From positions 1-10,608 of the forward strand of contig USHZ01000059.1 in NCBI GenBank assembly GCA_900554595.1: a DNA stretch of 10,608 bases. Reading direction: 5' to 3'. The first letter of the stretch is position 1. Each line of letters starts with the position of its first letter. The notes below the pieces were generated by a model. That model searched no databases. It saw only the letters and a program-made list of their open reading frames with translations, and was not told the DNA's origin. Source of the DNA: an uncultured Collinsella sp. (GTDB taxonomy: Bacteria; Actinomycetota; Coriobacteriia; Coriobacteriales; Coriobacteriaceae). Positions 1 through 6,548 of this stretch are shown piece by piece. The position numbers and the translations under genes were made by a program.

Positions 1-1
1 G

Positions 2-805
2 GCGGGGGTCGACAAGGCGATCCTCAAGCTCCCCGGCTGTCACGAGTGGATGTCGCTCGAGATGTGCCGGCGTTTCAACGACGGTATGGCTGCTGACGCG
101 AAGGCGTCAAGTGGCCGTCTGATTCCGCTTGTCGCTGTGCCGCCCTTTGGCACCAAAGCGAATTTGGAGGAGCTCGACCGCAGGCTCGACGATGGTTTTG
201 CGGGTGTGCAGCTCTGCGCTCACTACGGCAAGCGCTATCTTGACGACCAGGTCTTCTCGAGCTTTTTCGAGCACCTGAACGAACGCCATGTCACCGTTTA
301 CGTGCACCATGTTCCCGTGCCGGTCGAGAACGAGTCGCTTCTCGCGTACGACAACCTTCGCCGCTCTTATGGCCGCTGCGTCGACCAAACTACGGCGATC
401 GGCCGAGAGATCTTTGGTGATTTCTTTGAGCGCTACCCCAATATCAAGATGGTCCACTCCATGCTCGGCGGCGCATACTTTGCGTTCAAGGAGATGCTGC
501 TGCCTCATGGTCCCAAGCGCCCTGATGCTTCTGGCCGTTTTCAGGTCGATACCGAGACCGTTTCCAGGCACCTCGAGAACAACATCTATTTCGACATGTC
601 CCATGCTCAGCCTTGGGGCAAGACACTCCTCGCCTGTGCGGTTGACGTGCTGGGTGCAGACCATATTGTTTTTGGCACGAGCTATCCCGTTAAACGCGAG
701 TGGCTCACCGAGGGTGTCGCCTGCGTTCGCGCTGCAAATCTGAGCGATACAGACAGCGACCTTGTGCTTGGCGGTACAGCGCAGCAACTGTACGGTGTCG
801 AGTGA
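2..805 (+). CDS. amidohydrolase family protein (amidohydrolase_2-like), 5' end outside the window
   Basis: C-terminal part of a TIM-barrel metal-dependent hydrolase of the amidohydrolase_2 / ACMSD-like group. The reading frame is open from base 2, and the residues before the first in-window ATG (base 50) read as real protein (GVDKAILKLPGCHEW), so the true start lies to the left. Visible family features are a beta-strand His motif VHHVPVPV (from 302), a VHSMLGG strand-end His (455-457), DMSHAQPW, and a C-terminal GADHIVFGTSYP block. In this family the last block normally reads G-S/T-D-Y-P and the Asp binds the metal; here the codon at 680-682 gives Ser, so that ligand is missing. The N-terminal HxH metal motif is off-window and cannot be judged. 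The stop is 26 nt before the next gene, which implies an operon with the two ceramidase-like genes. The substrate is unknown; hydrolysis or decarboxylation of a small amide or acid is the family norm. Family confident, function not. Confidence 0.82.
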   Translation, partial: AGVDKAILKLPGCHEWMSLEMCRRFNDGMAADAKASSGRLIPLVAVPPFGTKANLEELDRRLDDGFAGVQLCAHYGKRYLDDQVFSSFFEHLNERHVTVYVHHVPVPVENESLLAYDNLRRSYGRCVDQTTAIGREIFGDFFERYPNIKMVHSMLGGAYFAFKEMLLPHGPKRPDASGRFQVDTETVSRHLENNIYFDMSHAQPWGKTLLACAVDVLGADHIVFGTSYPVKREWLTEGVACVRAANLSDTDSDLVLGGTAQQLYGVE

Positions 806-831
806 GCGGCAATCAGAGGGGAGTATCTGCC

Positions 832-2100
832 ATGGACGAAGGAGAGATGAGGGCTGGGGCCGCTCGTGTGGCCATCGATCTTGGGGACGTGTTGCCGTTC
901 GACGGTTTCGACGAACTCCGTCATGAGGTCTTCGCCCGTGCCCTTATCATCGAGGGAACGGGGCGACGCGCCTGCGTCCTTTCGCTTGAGGTCACCTCGA
1001 TCGCTCCGGCTCTACTCGCCGATCTGCGTGAGATTGTTGAGGATGCCGCCAATTGCAGCGGTGCTTATTCTTGGGTGGTTCCTACCCACACGTTTTCCAT
1101 GCCTCACGTCCGCACTCCCGGGCATCTTGCCGACGATGCTACCCGCAATCGCAACGAGCGCTATCGCGCAGCACTCGTCGCTGCCGCCCGCACGGCTGTC
1201 GAGCGCGCTGTTGCGGGCATTCGCTCTGCCACGCTCGCCACTGTAGAGGGCGAATGCCCCGTGAACGTTAATCGCGACATCGAGACGCCTGCCGGCTGGT
1301 GGTTGGGCTCGAATCCCAGGGGGTTTGCCGACCACACGATGCCCGTACTCGCCATAAGGGATGCCGGGGGCGAGTATGTTGCCGTGCTCGCGACGGCGGA
1401 CGTTCAGTCCTCCGTGCTCGACGGGTCGCGCGACTCCGAGGGGAGGCGCATGGCGAGCGGAGACCTCTTTGGTTTTGCCGCCATGTCACTCGAGCGCGAG
1501 CTGGGCGGCGTTGCCCTGTTGCTGCCAGGCGCCGCGGGCGACCAAGGTCCGGCGGAGCGCGCCATGAACGTCATGTTCGATGCGGCCGGCGTTAAGCAGA
1601 CGGTCGATGCCCATGAGGACGGATACCGCATGCTGCACCAGCAGGGGCAGGCCTTGGGCGATGCTTTGATCGAGGCCGCTCGCATGGCGCGTAAGGATGA
1701 CGCTACCGGCATCGGTGCCCGCACGGTCGACGTTCTCCTGCCCGCTCAGACACGCGCCGATTTTCACTCTTTGGCTCCGCACCGAACGTATGAGTTTCAT
1801 GCCGCTGGCGAGCAGCGCACGAGGGTCTATCTACTCCGGCTGGGAAACGTCGAGCTTGTCGGCGTACAACCCGAGGTCTCGAGTGCATTCGGCGCCACTG
1901 TGCGTGCCGCTCGGTCCGGCTCTGTGTTCTTTGCCACGCTCGTCAACGGCGGACAGAAGTACCTGCCGGCCCCCGATGCGTACGAGAAAATCACCTATGA
2001 GGCCATGAACTCCGGCTTTGCCGCCGGCTCCCATGAGCGCCTCCTCCAAACCATCCTTGCCGCTTTGAACGCGGCGCGACAAAAAGGAGAACTTGCATGA
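832..2100 (+). CDS. neutral/alkaline ceramidase-like protein, paralog 1 (degenerate zinc site)
   Basis: A 422-residue protein resembling the N-terminal catalytic domain of neutral/alkaline non-lysosomal ceramidases (zinc amidohydrolases that cut N-acyl bonds). ATG at 832 is chosen because AGAGGGGAG precedes it by about 8 nt; the open frame extends further upstream but overlaps the previous gene. Family landmarks: PTHTF (His86, first zinc His region), GAAGDQGP (233-240, matching the ceramidase GD-x-SPN loop), QPEVSS with Glu348, and NGGQKYLP with Tyr377, the last two matching the zinc-ligand Glu and Tyr. The strand carrying the second zinc His in the family reads LATADVQSS here, with Gln192 in the His place. 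It is much shorter than true ceramidases (about 650 residues) and lacks their C-terminal domain. There is no signal peptide, so it is probably cytosolic. It overlaps the next, related gene by 4 nt. It may be a low-activity subunit of a heteromer, or act on a different amide. Confidence 0.75.
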   Translation: MDEGEMRAGAARVAIDLGDVLPFDGFDELRHEVFARALIIEGTGRRACVLSLEVTSIAPALLADLREIVEDAANCSGAYSWVVPTHTFSMPHVRTPGHLADDATRNRNERYRAALVAAARTAVERAVAGIRSATLATVEGECPVNVNRDIETPAGWWLGSNPRGFADHTMPVLAIRDAGGEYVAVLATADVQSSVLDGSRDSEGRRMASGDLFGFAAMSLERELGGVALLLPGAAGDQGPAERAMNVMFDAAGVKQTVDAHEDGYRMLHQQGQALGDALIEAARMARKDDATGIGARTVDVLLPAQTRADFHSLAPHRTYEFHAAGEQRTRVYLLRLGNVELVGVQPEVSSAFGATVRAARSGSVFFATLVNGGQKYLPAPDAYEKITYEAMNSGFAAGSHERLLQTILAALNAARQKGELA

Positions 2101-3215
2101 ATATCGGACATGCACGCCGCAAGATTACCCCGCAAGGCGACATCTATCTAATCGGATACCGTAACCTCCCCAACCGTCTGGAGCCTGCGACAGGCGTCCA
2201 TGACGACGTCTTCGCCAACGCGATTCTTTTCCAACAGGACGACCGCGAAGTTTTTCTCTTCAACGCCGATGTTCTCGAGTTTGAGGAGAGCATGGCCGAG
2301 GAGGTTAAGACGATGCTCGCCGAGCGCTACGGAATCGACCGTGACTGCGTTCTGCTCTCCGCGACGCACGACCACACTTCGATCGTCGCCTACCATCGCA
2401 GCTGGTGGACGGGAAAATTCAACGAGGACTACTATCGCTGGTTCCTCGATACCATCTGTCAATGCTTCGAAGAGTGCCGCGCCAACGCGCGACCTGCGAC
2501 CTGTCGCATGGGCAAAAAAGTCATCACCGGTTTCTACGACAACCGCATCATTCCCGGTGAGCTTGCCGACAATGAGGTTATCGTGGTGTCGTTCTTCGAT
2601 ACCGAAGGCAAGCCATTTGCGGGCTTTGTGAACTGGGCGGTGCATTCCGCTTGCGTCGGACCCGACTGCACAGAGCTCACGAGCGAACTCGCCGGTCTTA
2701 CCGGCAAAAAGCTCGCTCAGAGTCTTGGTTACTATCCGGCCATGGTCGTCGGTGCTGCTGGCGACTGTAGCGACCGCAATTTTCGCCAGGGACGCGGCAT
2801 TCCCGAGGTTGAGCGTGTTTCGACCGGTCTTGCCGAGGCGATTTCCCAGATCAAGCTCGATTGCGAGGTCGTTCTTGACCGCATCGAGCCTCAGACGTTC
2901 TATCACACCGTTGCCCGTGACGACTTTTCACTCACGCTTAAGTGTGCCGTCATCAGTCTGGGCGGCTTGCATCTCTTTGTGTTCCCGAGTGAACTCGGCA
3001 GCGACCTGGGCATTCGCATGAAGCGCGAATGTCCGGTCGAGGGAATAGTCTGCGGTTACACCAACGGCTATTTTGAGTATTTCCTTCCGGCACGCGAGTA
3101 CGGCCTCTCCTTTGAGACCGAGCGTACTCAGATTCCCCAGGGCGAACCGGAACGTCTGTGTGACAAGTTCTGCCAGACGACGAGACTTCTCGGCGCAGCA
3201 GATTCGCGTCTGTAG
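2097..3215 (+). CDS. neutral/alkaline ceramidase-like protein, paralog 2 (intact zinc ligands)
   Basis: A 372-residue protein of the same family as its upstream neighbour, starting inside that gene's stop codon (ATGA overlap) after an AAAAAGGAGA ribosome binding site, so the two are translationally coupled. Landmarks in order: SATHDHTS (His91/His93, matching ceramidase THTHS), FVNWAVHSAC (His183), GAAGDCSDRN (219-228), FPSELG (Glu299) and NGYFEYFLP (Tyr328). These match the four zinc ligands known in bacterial ceramidase (two His, Glu, Tyr), so a working metal site is likely. No signal peptide or membrane segment is seen, unlike secreted ceramidases, and the C-terminal domain is absent. Likely role: cytosolic hydrolysis of an N-acyl or other amide bond on a small molecule. 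A sphingolipid substrate is not supported, because the protein seems to be inside the cell. The gene is followed by 193 nt with a palindrome and then a PTS permease. Confidence 0.8.
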   Translation: MNIGHARRKITPQGDIYLIGYRNLPNRLEPATGVHDDVFANAILFQQDDREVFLFNADVLEFEESMAEEVKTMLAERYGIDRDCVLLSATHDHTSIVAYHRSWWTGKFNEDYYRWFLDTICQCFEECRANARPATCRMGKKVITGFYDNRIIPGELADNEVIVVSFFDTEGKPFAGFVNWAVHSACVGPDCTELTSELAGLTGKKLAQSLGYYPAMVVGAAGDCSDRNFRQGRGIPEVERVSTGLAEAISQIKLDCEVVLDRIEPQTFYHTVARDDFSLTLKCAVISLGGLHLFVFPSELGSDLGIRMKRECPVEGIVCGYTNGYFEYFLPAREYGLSFETERTQIPQGEPERLCDKFCQTTRLLGAADSRL

Positions 3216-3236
3216 GCCTGATTGCGTGATATGGGC

Positions 3237-3251
3237 CAATGAGGCTCATTG
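3237..3251. promoter_or_regulatory. 15-bp palindrome, operator candidate
   Basis: CAATGAG-G-CTCATTG is a perfect 7-bp inverted repeat with one central base, 22 nt after the stop of the second ceramidase-like gene and about 157 nt before the EIIBC start. The single-base centre suits a dimeric DNA-binding protein better than an RNA hairpin, though a 5-bp stem with a 5-nt loop could form. No clear -35/-10 pair could be assigned around it. It may be an operator for the EIIBC gene; no regulator is proven. Confidence 0.4.
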
Positions 3252-3408
3252 CCATGTGATCGGCATCTTCCATCTTCTCTGCCGCTCCCCATCCCGGGCG
3301 TACGTGCGTCCGCGGATTTCAAAGGGGGAAGCGGGTTCCTTGCCCTCCCACGTCGACTACGGAGGCATGAAATCGATGCTATACCCCGCTCAGAAAAAGG
3401 AGAATTCC

Positions 3409-4851
3409 ATGAAATACCAGAAGCTTTGCGATGAAATCATCACAAAGGTCGGTGGTCGAGACAATGTGTTGGACGTGAGCCACTGCATTACGCGTCTCCG
3501 CTTCCACCTCAAGGATGAATCGCTCGCCCAGACCAATGAGCTTAAGGCGACGAAGGGCGTCGTTGACGTCATCCAGACCGGCGGACAGTATCAGGTCGTG
3601 ATTGGTGCCACTGTCGAGGCCGTCTACAACGACCTCGTTCAGATTGGCGGGTTCGACTCCAAACCCGCGCTCGATATCGATGAAGGCGACGACGTCAAAA
3701 AGAGCGATCCATTCTCGCGTCTGCTTGCCATCATCTCCGAGATTCTGCAACCGGTTCTTGGCGTGCTTATGGCCGGTGGCTTTATCAAGTCGATGCTCGC
3801 GCTCTGCACGGTTGCCGGTTGGCTTGCCAAGGACAGCAATACGTATGTGACGCTCTCGGCAATCGGAGATTCGGTCTTCTATTACTTTCCGCTAATCATT
3901 GGCTGGACGTCGGCCAAGAAGTTCGGACTTAAGCCCGTTATGGGAATGGCGCTCGGCGGTATCCTCGTCTACCCGACGCTCGTTGCCCTTATGGGCGGAG
4001 ATCCGCTCTACACGCTCGGCGCCGGTACGGTCTTCGAGTCCAATGTCTACGGTGATATTTTTGGCATCCCGCTGATCATGCAGAATTACTCATCGACGAT
4101 TCTGCCTGCGATCTTTATCGTCTGGATTGCCTCCAAGGTGCACAAGGCCCTTTCTAACGCGCTGCCCGCGCTTGTGAGCTCGTTCTTCTCCAACATCCTG
4201 ACGCTCCTCATTTGCGGCATCCTTGGCCTGCTTGTGGTCGGTCCGGTCATGACGGTCCTCTCCAACATCGTTGCCCAGATCATCTTGATGCTCATCAACT
4301 TCCAGCCCGCCATCGCCGGCTTCGTCATCGGCACGTTCTGGAGCCTGCTCGTCATGTTCGGCCTGCACTGGGGTATCATCCCGCTGTGGTTCCTCGATGT
4401 CGCAACCTACGGCTATGACCTCATTAATCCGCTCGTGTATGCAGGCGGTTGTGCCATCGCCGGTGCTGTGCTTGGCATGATCATCCGAACCAAGGATTCC
4501 GAGGAAAATGCTGCCGTCAACATTCCCGCCCTTGTCTCTTCGATTTTCGGTGTCAACGAGCCTGCGCTTTACGCCATCTTGCTGCCGCGTAAGCGCCTTA
4601 TGTGGGCAACCTTTATTTCCGCTGGTGTAGGCGGCGCCATCGCCGGCCTCATGGGTGCCAAACTCTATGCCTTCGGTGCCTCCGGCCCGCTCGGTTTTCC
4701 GAGCTTTATTAACCCTGCCGGCATCGACATGGGCTTTATCGGCCTTGTCATCTCCGGTGTGGTCGCTTTCGTTCTGGCTCTTGTCGCCGCTATGGTGATC
4801 GGTACCAGGAAGGACGAGGGCGGTAAGGCGCTCAACATCTCGGTGGACTAG
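3409..4851 (+). CDS. PTS EIIBC permease, beta-glucoside (glucose-sucrose) superfamily
   Basis: A 480-residue phosphotransferase transporter that imports and phosphorylates a sugar or glycoside. EIIB spans about residues 1-85 with phospho-acceptor Cys26 in HCITRLRF; EIIC spans about 105-465 with roughly ten hydrophobic segments. Typical EIIC motifs are NYSSTILPAI (226-235), FGLHWGIIP (317-325) and GVNEPALYAILLP (381-393, the substrate-site E-P motif). There is no EIIA domain, so phosphate must come from an EIIA encoded elsewhere. The start at 3409 follows AAAAAGGAG at good spacing and gives the usual MKYQKL beginning; in-frame ATGs at 3367 and 3373 are less well placed. It lies 193 nt after the ceramidase-like pair and may be co-transcribed or separately controlled through the palindrome at 3237. 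It ends 20 nt before a strong terminator. The exact sugar cannot be read from sequence; aryl-beta-glucosides, sucrose and trehalose are all family options. Confidence 0.9.
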   Translation: MKYQKLCDEIITKVGGRDNVLDVSHCITRLRFHLKDESLAQTNELKATKGVVDVIQTGGQYQVVIGATVEAVYNDLVQIGGFDSKPALDIDEGDDVKKSDPFSRLLAIISEILQPVLGVLMAGGFIKSMLALCTVAGWLAKDSNTYVTLSAIGDSVFYYFPLIIGWTSAKKFGLKPVMGMALGGILVYPTLVALMGGDPLYTLGAGTVFESNVYGDIFGIPLIMQNYSSTILPAIFIVWIASKVHKALSNALPALVSSFFSNILTLLICGILGLLVVGPVMTVLSNIVAQIILMLINFQPAIAGFVIGTFWSLLVMFGLHWGIIPLWFLDVATYGYDLINPLVYAGGCAIAGAVLGMIIRTKDSEENAAVNIPALVSSIFGVNEPALYAILLPRKRLMWATFISAGVGGAIAGLMGAKLYAFGASGPLGFPSFINPAGIDMGFIGLVISGVVAFVLALVAAMVIGTRKDEGGKALNISVD

Positions 4852-4871
4852 TCTGTCTGCGCACTTTAACT

Positions 4872-4912
4872 AAATATGCCTCGGACGGCGACGTGCCGCC
4901 CGAGGCATATTT
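4872..4912 (+). terminator. intrinsic terminator after the PTS gene, possibly bidirectional
   Basis: A perfect 13-bp stem (4872-4884 with 4900-4912, AAATATGCCTCGG and its complement) continues, past one A-C mismatch, into an inner CGGC/GCCG stem with a GACGT loop. It is followed on the plus strand by TTGTGTTTTG. It sits between the convergent EIIBC and lysR genes. On the minus strand only a weaker T-rich tail follows, so the plus direction is favoured. Confidence 0.88.
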
Positions 4913-4974
4913 GTGTTTTGTGCCGTTGTCAGCGTGTTTGCGGACACAAGTCTGCGGTTGTGGAGCAGCAGGGA

Positions 4975-5898
4975 TTATGACGGTCGTGCCGCGGTGGAAG
5001 ACGTACGGTCGCCCTGCAGGAGCTGACGGTAGGGGAGGAAGCCGATGAACGAGACGACCGCCTGCGAGTGCGCGGCGTTTCGCTTGAGGTAGAGCCTGAC
5101 CTCGGAGGTCGTCGCGGGCTCGAGCGGCACCAGGGCTACCTTTCCGCTGGCGAGCGATTCCGCCGGCTTGCGCATGAGGAATGAGACGCCGGCGCCGCGC
5201 GCGACAAGGGAGATGATGTTCTCGGCTCGTTTGCCGGTGAACGTAACACGTGGGCCAAATCCAGCTTCGCGACAAAGGGAAAGGACGAGCTCGCTTACGA
5301 ACGAGCCTTGGGGAAGCATGAGGAAATTCTCGTCGATAAGGTCGTCTATCTCGACGGTGTCACGTTCGGCGAGCGGATGGTCGAGTGGAAGGACGGCCAC
5401 GAGCCGGTCGGTCGTAAAGGGAATCTTTTTGAACTCCGGCTCGATGGCGCCGCCGTCACGGATGAAGGCCAGGTCAATGTCCTCGTGCAGGAGCATGCGC
5501 TTGAGTGTGTCGCCCTCGCCCTCGATGAGCTCAACGGAATATGAGGGGTTCGCCTGCTGAAAATCGATGACGGCGTCCGTGATCCCATAAGGGGCCATAA
5601 TGGGGATAGAACCTACGGTGAGGTGCTCGAGCGGCTCACCTGCGCCTATTTGAATGGCGGCAAGATAACGGTGCTGAAGCGTCGCAATTTTTTGCGCATA
5701 GGGGAGGAGCGCTTCACCTTGCGCGGTGAGTGTTACGTGGCGCTGGCTTCGATCGATGAGCTTGCAGCCGAGTTCGTGCTCCATTGCCATGATGTGCTTG
5801 GAGAGGGTTGATTGCGACATGAAAAGCAGTTCCGCCGCATCAAGAAACGTGCGTGACTGCGCTAAGATGGCGAATTCGCCAAAGCGGCTGATATCCAT
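4975..5898 (-). CDS. LysR-family transcriptional regulator
   Basis: A 307-residue regulator. The N-terminal winged helix-turn-helix covers about residues 1-60, with the recognition segment around FLDAAELLFMSQSTLSKHI (18-36) and the family pattern LGCKLIDRSQRHVTLTAQG. A linker helix follows, then a periplasmic-binding-like effector domain (about 90-295) beginning LTVGSIPIM, with IDLAFIRDG and LVARGAGVSFLM segments usual for LysR co-inducer domains. The start at 5898 has a GGAGG site 7 nt upstream, inside a 10-bp palindrome. It is co-directional with and 36 nt downstream of the deformylase gene, so the two may share a transcript. It converges on the EIIBC gene. LysR proteins usually act on a divergent neighbour, which is absent here, so its target is uncertain; the PTS/amidohydrolase cluster and the MFS gene are the nearest candidates. 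The effector is unknown. Confidence 0.92.
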   Translation of the reverse strand: MDISRFGEFAILAQSRTFLDAAELLFMSQSTLSKHIMAMEHELGCKLIDRSQRHVTLTAQGEALLPYAQKIATLQHRYLAAIQIGAGEPLEHLTVGSIPIMAPYGITDAVIDFQQANPSYSVELIEGEGDTLKRMLLHEDIDLAFIRDGGAIEPEFKKIPFTTDRLVAVLPLDHPLAERDTVEIDDLIDENFLMLPQGSFVSELVLSLCREAGFGPRVTFTGKRAENIISLVARGAGVSFLMRKPAESLASGKVALVPLEPATTSEVRLYLKRNAAHSQAVVSFIGFLPYRQLLQGDRTSSTAARPS

Positions 5899-5900
5899 AG

Positions 5901-5910
5901 GGAGGCCTCC
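5901..5910. promoter_or_regulatory. palindrome GGAGGCCTCC overlapping the lysR ribosome binding site
   Basis: A perfect 10-bp palindrome whose minus-strand GGAGG lies 7 nt before the lysR ATG and serves as the Shine-Dalgarno. It supports the chosen start. Whether the symmetry has any further role (for example binding by LysR itself) cannot be told; ten self-complementary bases with no loop do not make a hairpin. Confidence 0.4.
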
Positions 5911-5934
5911 GGTACCCTCATTTTGGCAGGTGGC

Positions 5935-6345
5935 CTAAACCACGACGCCATTGCAGTGGTCGATTTCGTGCTGGATGATCTCGGCGGTGTAGCCCGAGAA
6001 GTTTTTGATGCGGTGGACGAAATTCTCGTCCAAATACTCAACCTTAATGCGGCGATAGCGAGTACAGGGGCGCTCGCCGGAAAGCGAGAGACATCCTTCG
6101 CTCGTCTGATAGGAATTGACCTGCTCAAGAATTTGCGGGTTGTACATGAGCAGCGACTTGCTGCCGTCCTTTACGCAGATGATGCGTTTGCGCACGCCGA
6201 TCATGTTGGCGGCGAGGCCCACGCACTCGTGCTCATGCTCGTGGAGCGTATCCAGGAGGTCCTGCCCGGTCACGGCGTCATCGGGGCCCGCGTCTTCGGA
6301 AGGCAGGCGCAAAAAGAACTCGGATTTCATGATGGGCTTAATCAT
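5935..6345 (-). CDS. short peptide deformylase with altered motif 1
   Basis: A 136-residue member of the peptide deformylase family, metalloenzymes that remove the formyl group from nascent N-terminal methionine. Motif 2 EGCLSL (Cys85) and motif 3 QHEIDH (His126, Glu127, His130) are intact, giving the Cys-His-His metal site and catalytic Glu. Motif 1, usually GxGLAAxQ, reads CVGLAANM, with Met48 in place of the Gln that stabilises the oxyanion. The chain stops six residues after HEIDH, so the C-terminal helix of classical deformylases is missing; these are usually 150-190 residues. The start MIKPIMK at 6345 has GAGGAG about 6 nt upstream; longer in-frame starts exist but lack this support. 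Similar short proteins with GxAANM occur, as I recall, in Firmicutes and are annotated as deformylases. It is probably a second, specialised deformylase beside a standard def elsewhere in the genome; that could not be checked here. Confidence 0.85.
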   Translation of the reverse strand: MIKPIMKSEFFLRLPSEDAGPDDAVTGQDLLDTLHEHEHECVGLAANMIGVRKRIICVKDGSKSLLMYNPQILEQVNSYQTSEGCLSLSGERPCTRYRRIKVEYLDENFVHRIKNFSGYTAEIIQHEIDHCNGVVV

Positions 6346-6506
6346 GGCGGGCTCCTCATGTCTCATGCTTTCGTGGACTTTTAATAATAGCGCGGAAGGA
6401 AAGCTGTGCGTCCGCGTTACAATCTTTCGACGTTGGACCATGTTGCCAGACTCGTCGCGTGCGGCGTCTGGCGTAAGTCTAGGGCTCATCCTCGCCCTGG
6501 ACTGTT

Positions 6507-6539
6507 CCTCTGGGGCGATACGACTGTCGTTCCAAGAGG
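6507..6539 (+). promoter_or_regulatory. hairpin masking the Shine-Dalgarno of the MFS gene
   Basis: Left arm CCTCT-GGGGCGAT (6507-6519) pairs with right arm GTCGTTCC-A-AGAGG (6526-6539): 13 base pairs including G-U wobbles, one bulged A (6534), and a 6-nt loop. Two more pairs (TT 6505-6506 with AA 6540-6541) lengthen it. The right arm contains most of the AGAGGAAGGA ribosome binding site of the ATG at 6549. Two smaller stems lie just upstream: GCCAGAC/GTCTGGC near 6446-6473, and AGGGC/GCCCT at about 6481-6498. The arrangement suggests a structured leader that limits translation. No known riboswitch class is recognised, and the stems are read by eye. Confidence 0.5.
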
Positions 6540-6548
6540 AAGGAAAAC

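Noticed and set aside
107..787. 226-codon minus-strand open frame opposite the amidohydrolase
   Set aside because: Antisense shadow of a gene with clear amidohydrolase motifs.
700..831. Longer N-terminus for ceramidase-like paralog 1
   Set aside because: This extension overlaps the amidohydrolase, is Arg/Cys-rich and unlike the family, and lacks a ribosome binding site, whereas 832 has AGAGGGGAG at good spacing.
2148..2906. 252-codon minus-strand open frame opposite ceramidase-like paralog 2
   Set aside because: The plus strand carries clear family motifs throughout; the antisense product has none and no ribosome binding site was evident.
3073..3408. Extended N-terminus of the EIIBC frame back to 3073
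   Set aside because: It overlaps paralog 2 and reads as non-protein-like sequence; the EIIB domain begins at MKYQKL with a good ribosome binding site.
5923..6384. 153-codon plus-strand open frame across the deformylase
   Set aside because: It is antisense to a gene with intact deformylase motifs 2 and 3.
6374..6425. Promoter candidates TTAATAAT and TACAAT between the deformylase and MFS genes
   Set aside because: No acceptable -35 at 16-18 bp spacing was found for either, so they are not annotated.
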